Source: Nocardioides sp. W7 (GTDB lineage Bacteria > Actinomycetota > Actinomycetes > Propionibacteriales > Nocardioidaceae). From it: a DNA stretch of 64,000 nt. A program made the translations under genes and the position numbers. Of the stretch, positions 16,352 to 23,468 are shown in pieces. The DNA lies in contig NZ_CP095078.1 of assembly GCF_022919075.1 (NCBI RefSeq), positions 1,798,001 to 1,862,000 of the forward strand. The letters are read 5' to 3'. Every line of letters begins with the position of its first letter. The stretch's first letter is position 1. The notes under the pieces were generated by a model. That model saw nothing but the letters and a program-made list of their open reading frames with translations, made no database searches and had not been told where the DNA came from.

Positions 16352-16752
16352 AGGACATCGTCAACGCGCTGGCCCGCCCCGACATCACGCACTAACCCGA
16401 ATGACTGAACTCAGGTCAGGCAAGACCACGCGGCACCCGCCGTACCGGGCGTGAACCTCGGAGGAGCGCGCCGTCGGTGCAGCAGGCGGCGGGTTTCGGC
16501 GGGTCAGCGGCGGCGATCCCCGCGGTCGGCGTACTCATGCATCTTCCAGGGGTCCGCTGCCGACGTCGCTGTGTCCGGCCGTTGACGGCTGCTTGCGATC
16601 GTCAGCGGGTGCGCCGTCGGGAATACGCCGCGAAGTTGGGCTCCGACCCCGAACCAGAAGCCCATGCACGCAGGTGCTGCGCCGTCTCTGTGTCGACTGC
16701 TTTGCAACCGTTTCCGCAGGTCAGAGCACCTGCGGGCGGGTGGCGAAAGGAG
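16352..16752. other. Accessory remnant without a supportable gene
   Basis: About 400 bp between the IS630 remnant and tRNA-Arg. On the plus strand WLQDIVNALARPDITH and a stop looks like the tail of a lost gene, fused directly to the IS630 fragment. A perfect 8-bp hairpin (CCGCAGGT/ACCTGCGG) lies at about 16714-16735, just beyond the tRNA 3' end. No integrase could be recognised. Confidence 0.5.
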
Positions 16753-16825
16753 TGCCCCAGGCAGGAATCGAACCTGCGACCTTTCGCTTAGGAGGCGGCT
16801 GCTCTATCCGCTGAGCTACTGGGGC
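16753..16825 (-). tRNA. tRNA-Arg (anticodon CCT)
   Basis: 73 nt cloverleaf: acceptor GCCCCAG/CTGGGGC with discriminator A, D-arm GCTC...GAGC, anticodon loop CTCCTAA (anticodon CCT), T-arm GCAGG-TTCGATT-CCTGC. CCA is not encoded. The anticodon stem is GCCGC against GCGAA, so only three of five pairs form (C-A and G-A mismatches at the two outer pairs). The 3' end faces the accessory region, the usual geometry for island integration. Confidence 0.92.
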
Positions 16826-16949
16826 CTCATCGGCGCCGGACATCTTGTCATGGCGCGGTTTTGACCTACTCGCCGGTCGTGATCACCATTTGTCATGCAC
16901 CCGTAGGTTCGCAGGGCGCGCCACCCGCCCCATCCCCTGGAGTACCCGC

Positions 16950-18272
16950 ATGCCCGATGGCCCCGACGGCCAGCCTGCCGAGCAGGCCGACCAACCGGTG
17001 CTCGACGACCCCACGGCAGGGTCCGGCGGCCGACGCAGGGGATCGCGCCGGGGCAAGACGCGCAAGCGGCACACGGTCGGCAAGGTGCTCCTGGTGACGG
17101 TCGTCGTGCTCGGCATGATCACCGGGCTCGGGACGGTGTGGCTCTACCGCGACCTCAACCACAACATCGAGGTGCTCGACGTCGGCGGCCAGCTCTACGA
17201 CGAGCCGGAGAAGCCGGAGTCGACGGAGCCCGAGGAGCCGCTCAACATCCTGGTGATGGGCTCCGACGACCGAGACGGTGCCGGCAACAACATCGACGGC
17301 CTGACCGGCGCCGGTCAGCGCTCCGACACCACGTTGCTGTTCCACCTCTCGGGGGACCGGAAGTCGGCGTACGGCGTCAGCATCCCGCGCGACTCGCTGG
17401 TGACCCGCCCCGACTGCATCGGCGAGAACGGCAAGACCATCGAGGGCGCCGACAACGCGATGTGGAACGAGGCGTTCGCGCTGGGCGGGCCGGCGTGCAC
17501 GATCCAGCAGTTCCAGACCCTCACCGACGTCAAGGTCGACCACTTCGTCGTCGTCGACTTCGCGGGCTTCAAGGACATGGTCGACGCCATCGACGGCGTC
17601 CCGGTCTGCATCCCCGAGGACATCACCGACCCCGCCCACGACATCAACATCCCCGCCGGCTCCCGCGAGATCGAGGGCAAGGAGGCGCTGAACTACGTCC
17701 GGGCGCGCTACACCCTCGGCGACGGCTCCGACATCGGCCGGGTCAAGCGCCAGCAGGCGTTCATCGCGGCGATGGCCAACAAGGTCGTCTCCGGTGGCGT
17801 GCTCGCCCGCCCCGACCGGCTGATCGGCTTCCTGCGCGCCGCCACCAAGTCGCTGACGGTCGACCCGGGGCTCGACAACGTGGTCAAGCTCAGCAAGGTC
17901 GGCCTGGGCTTCAAGGACATCGGCCTGAAGAAGGTCCGCTTCATCACCATCCCGTGGGCCTACGACACCCGCGAGCAGTATCGCGGCCGGGTCGTGTGGA
18001 CCGAGGACGCCCAGCTGGTCTGGGACCGGATCCTCGACGACCGGCCGATGTCGCGCAACCTCGACACCGGCACCATCGACGCCGCCAACGTCCCCGGCTC
18101 GCCCGGCACCTCCGGCAGCCCCTCGGGCGGCGAGTCCCCGTCGGGCGGCGAGTCCCCGTCGGGCGACGAGTCCCCGTCGGGCGACGAGTCGCCGTCGGGC
18201 GACGGATCTGGCGGGAGCGAGCGCGACGAGGCGGAGCGGGCCACGCTCGTGGCCGCCGGGCTCTGCACGTGA
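16950..18272 (+). CDS. LytR-CpsA-Psr (LCP) family cell-wall ligase
   Basis: 440-residue type II membrane protein that transfers undecaprenyl-linked glycopolymers onto peptidoglycan. A cytoplasmic Arg/Lys-rich tail (GRRRGSRRGKTRKRHTVGK) precedes one transmembrane helix (about 50-72). The LCP domain shows LNILVMGSDDRDG, SDTTLLFHLSGDRKSAYGVS, IPRDSLV and the late DIGRVKRQQAFI, with the arginines and aspartates that bind the pyrophosphate lipid. The C-terminus carries a low-complexity tail of six-residue SPSGGE/SPSGDE repeats. The start was chosen at the ATG with GGAG upstream. Its stop overlaps the next small gene (GTGA). Confidence 0.95.
   Translation: MPDGPDGQPAEQADQPVLDDPTAGSGGRRRGSRRGKTRKRHTVGKVLLVTVVVLGMITGLGTVWLYRDLNHNIEVLDVGGQLYDEPEKPESTEPEEPLNILVMGSDDRDGAGNNIDGLTGAGQRSDTTLLFHLSGDRKSAYGVSIPRDSLVTRPDCIGENGKTIEGADNAMWNEAFALGGPACTIQQFQTLTDVKVDHFVVVDFAGFKDMVDAIDGVPVCIPEDITDPAHDINIPAGSREIEGKEALNYVRARYTLGDGSDIGRVKRQQAFIAAMANKVVSGGVLARPDRLIGFLRAATKSLTVDPGLDNVVKLSKVGLGFKDIGLKKVRFITIPWAYDTREQYRGRVVWTEDAQLVWDRILDDRPMSRNLDTGTIDAANVPGSPGTSGSPSGGESPSGGESPSGDESPSGDESPSGDGSGGSERDEAERATLVAAGLCT
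18120..18205 (+). repeat. In-frame 18-bp tandem repeat in the LCP gene tail
   Basis: About five copies of an 18-bp unit encoding SPSGGE or SPSGDE. Copies differ by G-to-A changes turning Gly into Asp. It is a coding microsatellite able to change length without frameshift. Confidence 0.9.
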
Positions 18273-18460
18273 GCGACGGCGACGCTCGTCCCCAGCGCCC
18301 GGAGACGGAGTGGGAGCGTCGGAAGAGGCTGGCCGAGGTCTTCGGTGACGCGCTCCCCGAGACCACCAAGGACGAGCGGGACGACGAGAGCCCCCGCGAG
18401 CGGGGCGACGCCGGCGACGCGTGGCTGCGCGCGCAGGTGCCGCCCCACCACGGCGGCTAG
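18269..18460 (+). CDS. Small charged protein coupled to the LCP gene
   Basis: 63 residues starting at a GTG that overlaps the LCP stop codon (GTGA). The product is very hydrophilic: TEWERRKRLAEVFGDALPET, then an Asp/Glu/Arg-rich middle, and WLRAQVPPHHGG at the C-terminus. Such small ExxWxxRRRLAEVFGD proteins occur next to LCP or regulatory genes in related actinobacteria (recalled). Function unknown. Coupling and composition support a real gene. Confidence 0.7.
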   Translation: MSDGDARPQRPETEWERRKRLAEVFGDALPETTKDERDDESPRERGDAGDAWLRAQVPPHHGG

Positions 18461-18488
18461 CTGAGACGCGCCAGCGGATCAGCTGATG

Positions 18489-18543
18489 GTGGTCGAGCGA
18501 GACGCGCGACCGAGGAACGAGGTCGCGACCGTCGTGTCGAGAC
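18489..18543. repeat. Diverged interspersed palindromic repeat
   Basis: GGTCGAGCGAGACGC...CGTCGTGTCGAGAC with an internal GCGACC GAGGAACGAGG TCGCGACC element. It shares GGTCGAG, GAGGAACGAG and TCGAGAC words with the repeat at 2837-2963. It lies between the convergent LCP operon and mscL. Confidence 0.6.
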
Positions 18544-18565
18544 AGATCCTGCGTGCGGGAGCCGC

Positions 18566-18961
18566 CTAGCTGAGCGGGGTGTCCGAGGTGCTCGTCGTAC
18601 GACCCTGCTGGGTCGCGAGCAGGTCGCGGATCTCCTGGAGCAGCTTGATGTCCTCGGGCGTGCCCGCCGGGGCGCTCGGGAAGTAGCGCTCCTTGGCCTT
18701 GGTGTACGGCGTGACGATGAAGAAGTACACGACCGCCGACAGGATCAGGAACGAGATCAGAGCGGTGAGCCACACGCCGACGCCGACGCCTCCGGGCTCG
18801 TAGTTGGAGAAGTCGGGCGTGCCCCCGACCTTCCCGATGATGTCCATGATCAGGGCGACGGTCGCGGTGACGACCGTCGCGAAGGCGCCGCCGATGATGA
18901 ACGCGACCGCGAGCTCGACCAGGTTGCCGCGCAGGATGAAGTTCTTGAAGCCGCCGAGCAT
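18566..18961 (-). CDS. mscL: Large-conductance mechanosensitive channel
   Basis: 131-residue pentameric membrane channel that opens under membrane tension to release solutes in hypo-osmotic shock. N-terminal amphipathic helix MLGGFKNFILRGNLVELAVAF, TM1 with VAFIIGGAFATVVTA, periplasmic loop (DFSNYEPGG), TM2 (VWLTALISFLILSAVVYFFIV), then the charged cytoplasmic helix LLQEIRDLLATQ. All elements of MscL are present at normal length. Position relative to the fmdB and galU block resembles the mycobacterial Rv0985c-Rv0996 region. Confidence 0.97.
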   Translation of the reverse strand: MLGGFKNFILRGNLVELAVAFIIGGAFATVVTATVALIMDIIGKVGGTPDFSNYEPGGVGVGVWLTALISFLILSAVVYFFIVTPYTKAKERYFPSAPAGTPEDIKLLQEIRDLLATQQGRTTSTSDTPLS

Positions 18962-19004
18962 GGGGATACTCCTTCGAGCCGAGAGAAGAGCGGGCCCTCG
19001 CAGG

Positions 19005-19667
19005 CTAGACCCGCCACGCGTAGCTGAGGAACAGTCTCGCGGCCGCGTCGGCGATGACGGGTACGTCGTCGGGCCGAGCGCCGACGACCACGAGCCGGCC
19101 GCCGAGGGCGGTGCCGCCGGTGCCGCCGTGCTCGGCCGGGCCGGCGGGCAGGGCCAGCACGGGCACCTCGGCGGCGACCAGGGTCGGCTTCCCGCCCTGC
19201 GGGTCGGCCGCGACCAGGTCGACCACGTCGCCGACCCGCAGCAGGCCGGCCATGCCGGCGTCCGGCAGCCGCACGGGCAGCGCGACCCGGCCGGGGTGAC
19301 CCTCGGTCAGCGCCGGGCCGACGAGTCGTACGTCGGTGACCGGCTCACCGCGCCGCAGCGGGGAGGCGAGCACCCGGCCGACCGCCTCGGTCGCGAGGTC
19401 GTCGGGAGCGGTGCCGGGGGCGAACGCGGCGGTGGCCAGGTCACCCGGCGCAAGCACCCGACCGGCCGGGACGTCGCGGGCGGCGACGGTCACCGGCACG
19501 GTCGCGGGCGGGGGCGCCGCGGAGGCCTGGAGTCCGGCGGCCACGGCCACGGCCGCAAGAGCGGCGGCCAGCAGGCGGCGGTGCGCCAGCACGGCGCGGC
19601 GTACGGACCTCAGGGCACGCAGGGCCCGCAGAGGGCGGCGGGCGGACGGCGCGACGTCGGGGAGCAT
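19005..19667 (-). CDS. SAF-domain membrane protein (CpaB/RcpC-like)
   Basis: 220 residues. A basic N-terminus (ARRPLRALRALRSVRRAVL) precedes a single hydrophobic helix (about 31-50). A SAF domain follows: VPVTVAARDVPAGRVLAPGDLATAAF, the signature shared by CpaB pilus-assembly proteins, antifreeze-type and sialic-acid synthase SAF domains. The second half, LLRVGDVVDLVAADPQGGKPTLVAAEVPVL, is CpaB/RcpC-like. No other pilus gene is nearby, so a role in Flp-pilus assembly is not supported by context. Likely extracytoplasmic. Confidence 0.8.
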   Translation of the reverse strand: MLPDVAPSARRPLRALRALRSVRRAVLAHRRLLAAALAAVAVAAGLQASAAPPPATVPVTVAARDVPAGRVLAPGDLATAAFAPGTAPDDLATEAVGRVLASPLRRGEPVTDVRLVGPALTEGHPGRVALPVRLPDAGMAGLLRVGDVVDLVAADPQGGKPTLVAAEVPVLALPAGPAEHGGTGGTALGGRLVVVGARPDDVPVIADAAARLFLSYAWRV

Positions 19668-19732
19668 CCCCCGACGCTAGGAGGGATCGGCAGGCGCTGC
19701 CCGCGTCCTCCACAGGCCCAGCGGGTGAGACG

Positions 19733-20038
19733 TCAGTCGGCGGACTTCGCCGCGGCCGGCGCGGCGGGCTTGCTCTCGCTCTTCGTCTCGGTCTTGGTGC
19801 CCGAGCCGCTGCTCGACGCGCTGCTGGAACCGTCCGTCGAGCTCGACGTGGACGAGGAGCTCGTGCGGCTGTCGGTGCGGTAGAAGCCTGAGCCCTTGAA
19901 CACCACGCCAACCGCGTTGAAGACCTTCCGCAGCCGTCCGGTGCACTCGGGGCACACCGTCAGGGAGTCGTCGGAGAAGCTCTGGACCTGCTCGAAGGCG
20001 TGGGCGCACTCGGTACAGGCGTACTGGTAGGTCGGCAT
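19733..20038 (-). CDS. FmdB-family zinc-ribbon protein
   Basis: 101 residues from MPTYQYACTECAHAFEQVQSF. The zinc ribbon has CTEC (about 8-11) and CPEC (about 29-32), followed by the family's GVVFKGSGFYRTD motif. The rest is a Ser/Thr then Lys/Ala low-complexity tail. The family is named for the putative regulator next to formamidase; in mycobacteria Rv0991c, with the same neighbourhood, is a redox-regulated chaperone-like protein (recalled). The ATG was chosen because it gives the invariant MPxYxYxC start. Divergent from penicillin acylase. Confidence 0.92.
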   Translation of the reverse strand: MPTYQYACTECAHAFEQVQSFSDDSLTVCPECTGRLRKVFNAVGVVFKGSGFYRTDSRTSSSSTSSSTDGSSSASSSGSGTKTETKSESKPAAPAAAKSAD

Positions 20039-20132
20039 CGTGGCTCCGGGCTCGTGCTGGTGGTGCGAGGAGGTTGCTGGCACTCGACTTGTGCGAGTGC
20101 CAATCATAGAACACAGGCACAATGACCGGGCG

Positions 20133-22742
20133 ATGACCAGCTCCCCCTCGGACGACCTCGACCCCCGCGGACCGACCCGGTGGTGGGCCGCCTTCCGCGC
20201 CTGGCCCCGTGGGGCGCGGGTGACGTCGTACCTCATCGTCGGTCTGGTGCTCGTGCTCGTCGCAGGTCTGGCGACCGTGGTCGCCGTGGCCCGCCGACCG
20301 CTGCCCCAGGACGAGGGGCAGGCGCTCGTCGCCGGCCTCGAGGGCGAGGTCGAGGTGGTCCGCGACGAGCACGGCATCCCGCAGCTGTACGGCGACTCGA
20401 TGACCGACCTGGTCCGGGCCCAGGGCTACGTGCACGCCTCCGAGCGGTTCTTCGAGATGGACGTACGCCGGCACGCCACCGCCGGGCGGCTCGCGGAGCT
20501 GTTCGGCGAGGACGCCGTCGAGAGCGACTCCTACGTGCGGACCATGGGCTGGCGCCGGGTCGCCGAGCAGGAGCTGGCGCTGGTGCGCCCGGACACGCGG
20601 GCGCTGCTCCAGGCGTACGCCGCCGGGGTCAACGCCTACCTCGACGAGCACTCACCGGGGCAGATCGCGGTCGAGTACACCGTCCTCAACCTCGGCGGGC
20701 TCGGCTACGCCCCCGAGGACTGGACGCCCGTCGACTCGCTGGCCTGGCTCAAGGCGATGGCCTGGGACCTCCGCGGCAACATGCAGGACGAGGTCGACCG
20801 GGTGCTCGACCGTTCGGCCGTCGGTGCGTCGCGGATGCGCGAGCTGTACCCGGCGTACCCCCTCGCCGAGCACGACCCGATCGTCGGCCAGGGCGCCGTC
20901 GTGGACGGTGTCTTCGAGCAGGACGCCACGACGGGCGGCACCCGCAAGCCGCTGCGTCCGGCGTGGACCGCCGACCAGCGGGCCGCCCTGCGCGGGGTCC
21001 GCGACGGCCTGGACCGGATGCCCGCGCTGCTCGGACGCGGCGACGGGATCGGCAGCAACAGCTGGGTCGTCGACGGCGAGCACTCGGCGACCGGTGCGCC
21101 GCTGCTCGCGAACGACCCGCACCTCGGCGTCGGCATGCCCGGGGTCTGGATGCAGCTGGGGCTGCACTGCCGCACCGTCTCCGAGGACTGCCCGCTCGAC
21201 GTCGCCGGCTTCACCTTCTCCGGCGTACCGGGCGTGATCATCGGCCACAACGCCGACGTCGCCTGGGGCTTCACCAACCTCGGTCCTGACGTCACCGACC
21301 TCTACCTGGAGCAGGTCCGCGGCGACGAGTGGAGGTACGACGGCGCGTGGCGTCCGCTCCGCACCCGCACCGAGACCATCGAGGTCGCCGACGGCGAGGA
21401 CGTCGAGCTGACGGTCCGCTCGACCGGGCACGGTCCGATCCTCTCCGACGTCGCCGACGAGCTCGCCGACGTGGGGGAGCAGGCCAGGCAGGGGCGCGAG
21501 TTCGCCGTGTCGCTGGCCTGGACGGCGCTGGAGCCGGCGCCGACCGCGGACGCGATCCTCGACCTCAACCTCGCCCACGACTGGGACTCGTTCCGATCGG
21601 CACTGTCGGCGTTCGCCGCGCCGTCGCAGAACGTCGTGTACGCCGACCGCGACGGTCACATCGGCTACCAGGCCCCCGGGCGGATCCCGATCCGGAAGTC
21701 CGGCAACGACGGCAGCCTGCCGTCGGCCGGTTGGCGGCCCGAGAACGACTGGACCGGCGAGTACGTCCCGTACGACGGACTCCCGAACGTGCGCGACCCC
21801 GACGAGGGGTTCCTGGTGGCGGCCAACCAGGCCGTGATCGGCGCCGACTACCCGTACCACCTCACCGACGACTGGGACCACGGCTGGCGCTCGCAGCGGA
21901 TCCGCGACGTGCTGACGGAGTCCGGGCCTGTGACGGTGAAGTCGATGCTCGACCTCCAGCTCGACGACCGGCACCCGTTCGCCGAGCGGCTCACGCCGTA
22001 CCTCCTCGACGTGGAGCTGCCCCGGGGCTACTGGTCGGGGGGACAGCAGCTGCTGCGTGACTGGGACTTCGACCAGTCCGCGGACAGCGGAGCGGCGGCG
22101 TACTACAACGTCGTCTGGCGCAACCTGCTCGAGCTGACCTTCCACGACGAGCTGCCCGAGGACCAGTGGCCCGACGGCGGGCAGCGGTGGTACGCCGTGG
22201 TCGCGCGGCTGCTCGAGCGTCCCGGCAACGCCTGGTGGGACGACGCCACGACCGACGACGTCGTCGAGGACCGCCACGCGATCCTGGAGCAGGCGTTGCG
22301 CGCCGCGCGCGACGAGCTGACGCGGCACCAGTCGCGGGACCCCGCGGGCTGGGACTGGGGCCATCTGCACCGGCTGGAGCTGCGCTCGCCGACGCTGGGG
22401 GAGTCCGGCATCGGACCGGTCGAGCGGCTGGTCAACCGCGACGGCTGGGAGGTCGGCGGCGGCATCGGGACCGTCGACGCCTCGGCGTGGGACGCCGCCG
22501 AGGGGTACGCCGTCACCTCCGCCCCGTCGATGCGGATGGTGGTCTCGCTCGACGACCTCGACGACTCCCGGTGGATCAACCTCACCGGCGTCTCCGGCCA
22601 CCCGGCCAGTGACCACTACACCGACCAGACCGACCTGTGGGCCCGCGGCGAGTCCCTCGCCTGGCCCTTCTCACCCGCCGCCGTCGAGGCCGCGTCCGTG
22701 CACGTGCTCACCCTGGTGCCGGGCGAGAGCGAAGGCGGTTGA
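20133..22742 (+). CDS. Penicillin acylase family protein (Ntn hydrolase)
   Basis: 869-residue precursor of the N-terminal-nucleophile amidohydrolase superfamily, which hydrolyses amide bonds in beta-lactams, acyl-homoserine lactones or other N-acyl compounds. A cytoplasmic tail and one membrane helix (YLIVGLVLVLVAGLATVVAVA) anchor or export it. The alpha chain has VRDEHGIPQLYGDSMTDLVRAQGYVHASERFFEMD. The autocleavage site is Gly-Ser in GDGIGSNSWVV (about residue 307-308), where Ser becomes the catalytic N-terminus. ANDPHLG and GHNADVAWGFTN are canonical beta-chain motifs. True substrate unknown. The gene is monocistronic, with a hairpin after its stop. Confidence 0.94.
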   Translation: MTSSPSDDLDPRGPTRWWAAFRAWPRGARVTSYLIVGLVLVLVAGLATVVAVARRPLPQDEGQALVAGLEGEVEVVRDEHGIPQLYGDSMTDLVRAQGYVHASERFFEMDVRRHATAGRLAELFGEDAVESDSYVRTMGWRRVAEQELALVRPDTRALLQAYAAGVNAYLDEHSPGQIAVEYTVLNLGGLGYAPEDWTPVDSLAWLKAMAWDLRGNMQDEVDRVLDRSAVGASRMRELYPAYPLAEHDPIVGQGAVVDGVFEQDATTGGTRKPLRPAWTADQRAALRGVRDGLDRMPALLGRGDGIGSNSWVVDGEHSATGAPLLANDPHLGVGMPGVWMQLGLHCRTVSEDCPLDVAGFTFSGVPGVIIGHNADVAWGFTNLGPDVTDLYLEQVRGDEWRYDGAWRPLRTRTETIEVADGEDVELTVRSTGHGPILSDVADELADVGEQARQGREFAVSLAWTALEPAPTADAILDLNLAHDWDSFRSALSAFAAPSQNVVYADRDGHIGYQAPGRIPIRKSGNDGSLPSAGWRPENDWTGEYVPYDGLPNVRDPDEGFLVAANQAVIGADYPYHLTDDWDHGWRSQRIRDVLTESGPVTVKSMLDLQLDDRHPFAERLTPYLLDVELPRGYWSGGQQLLRDWDFDQSADSGAAAYYNVVWRNLLELTFHDELPEDQWPDGGQRWYAVVARLLERPGNAWWDDATTDDVVEDRHAILEQALRAARDELTRHQSRDPAGWDWGHLHRLELRSPTLGESGIGPVERLVNRDGWEVGGGIGTVDASAWDAAEGYAVTSAPSMRMVVSLDDLDDSRWINLTGVSGHPASDHYTDQTDLWARGESLAWPFSPAAVEAASVHVLTLVPGESEGG

Positions 22743-22761
22743 GTCGGGACCCTGTGCAGTT

Positions 22762-22806
22762 GAGTCGGGAATTGCGCGCCAGAGATTCGGACTGAACTCC
22801 CGACTC
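22762..22806. terminator. Bidirectional hairpin between convergent genes
   Basis: GAGTCGGGA (22762-22770) pairs with TCCCGACTC (22798-22806). An extra GAGTCGGGA copy lies at 22741-22749. Located between penicillin acylase and the 5-formyl-THF cyclo-ligase gene, which converge. Confidence 0.6.
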
Positions 22807-22825
22807 GACGGTCAGGACTCCGGAC

Positions 22826-23407
22826 TCAACGGAAGTGGGTGATGCCTGCGGGGGAGGCGGCTGCCATGACCGGGCGGTCGTGCGGCTCGGCGGGGACGTC
22901 GAGGCCGACCTCCTCGTCGTGCAGCAGCACGCAGGTGAAGGTGCCTACGGGGACCCGGGCGAGAGCGCGGTCGTACGAGCCGCCGCCGCGGCCCATCCGC
23001 AGACCGGCGCGTGAGACGGCCAGACCGGGGACCAGGACGACGTCAGCGGTGGCGACCGCGTCGACGCCGAGCCGGTCGACCGGTTCGAGCAGCCCCATCC
23101 GGGCGGCGACGAGCGAGGAGTCCCCGCGGTAGGTGCCCCAGTCCAGGTCGCCGTCGGGCAGCAGCACCGGCAGCACCACCCGCCTCCCTGCGTCGGCCAG
23201 GGCGCGCAGCAGCAGGCCGGTGCCGGGCTCGGTGCCGATCGAGACGTACGCCGCCACGGTGGCGGCGCGTCGTACCTCCGGCGCGGCGAGGAGGTGCTCG
23301 GCGATCTGCCGGCCGACCTCGCCCACCTCGACGAGGGGTCGGCGGTTGCGCGCGGTGAGCAGCTGGTCGCGCAGGGCCAGCTTCTGGGCCGACGTGGGGG
23401 AGGTCAC
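22826..23407 (-). CDS. 5-formyltetrahydrofolate cyclo-ligase
   Basis: 193 residues; converts 5-formyl-THF to 5,10-methenyl-THF with ATP, returning folate to the one-carbon pool. N-terminal KLALRDQLLTARNRRPL, central YVSIGTEPGTGLLLRAL, and the C-terminal nucleotide-binding loop GLRMGRGGGSYDRALAR are family signatures. The start is a GTG that gives VTSPTSAQKLALRDQLL at normal length; an in-frame upstream extension would overlap the divergent gene. Divergent from the UDP-glucose pyrophosphorylase gene with about 60 bp between, the same arrangement as Rv0992c/Rv0993. Confidence 0.93.
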   Translation of the reverse strand: MTSPTSAQKLALRDQLLTARNRRPLVEVGEVGRQIAEHLLAAPEVRRAATVAAYVSIGTEPGTGLLLRALADAGRRVVLPVLLPDGDLDWGTYRGDSSLVAARMGLLEPVDRLGVDAVATADVVLVPGLAVSRAGLRMGRGGGSYDRALARVPVGTFTCVLLHDEEVGLDVPAEPHDRPVMAAASPAGITHFR

Positions 23408-23468
23408 CTGCTGGTCTTTTCCGGTAGCGATTGCCTGCGGTCCACCCCGCGAGCCTACGATCGGAGAC

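Noticed and set aside
15640..16460. Several 70-300 codon plus-strand frames in the accessory region
   Set aside because: Arg/Pro-rich with no motifs; they overlap the Lsr2-like and IS630 remnants that are read on the other strand.
16714..16735. Hairpin CCGCAGGT/ACCTGCGG as a possible phage attachment site
   Set aside because: No second copy or integrase was found; it could equally be the tRNA transcript terminator.
18120..18205. Short regularly spaced repeats that look CRISPR-like at first glance
   Set aside because: They are contiguous in-frame 18-bp coding repeats without unique spacers and no cas genes are nearby.
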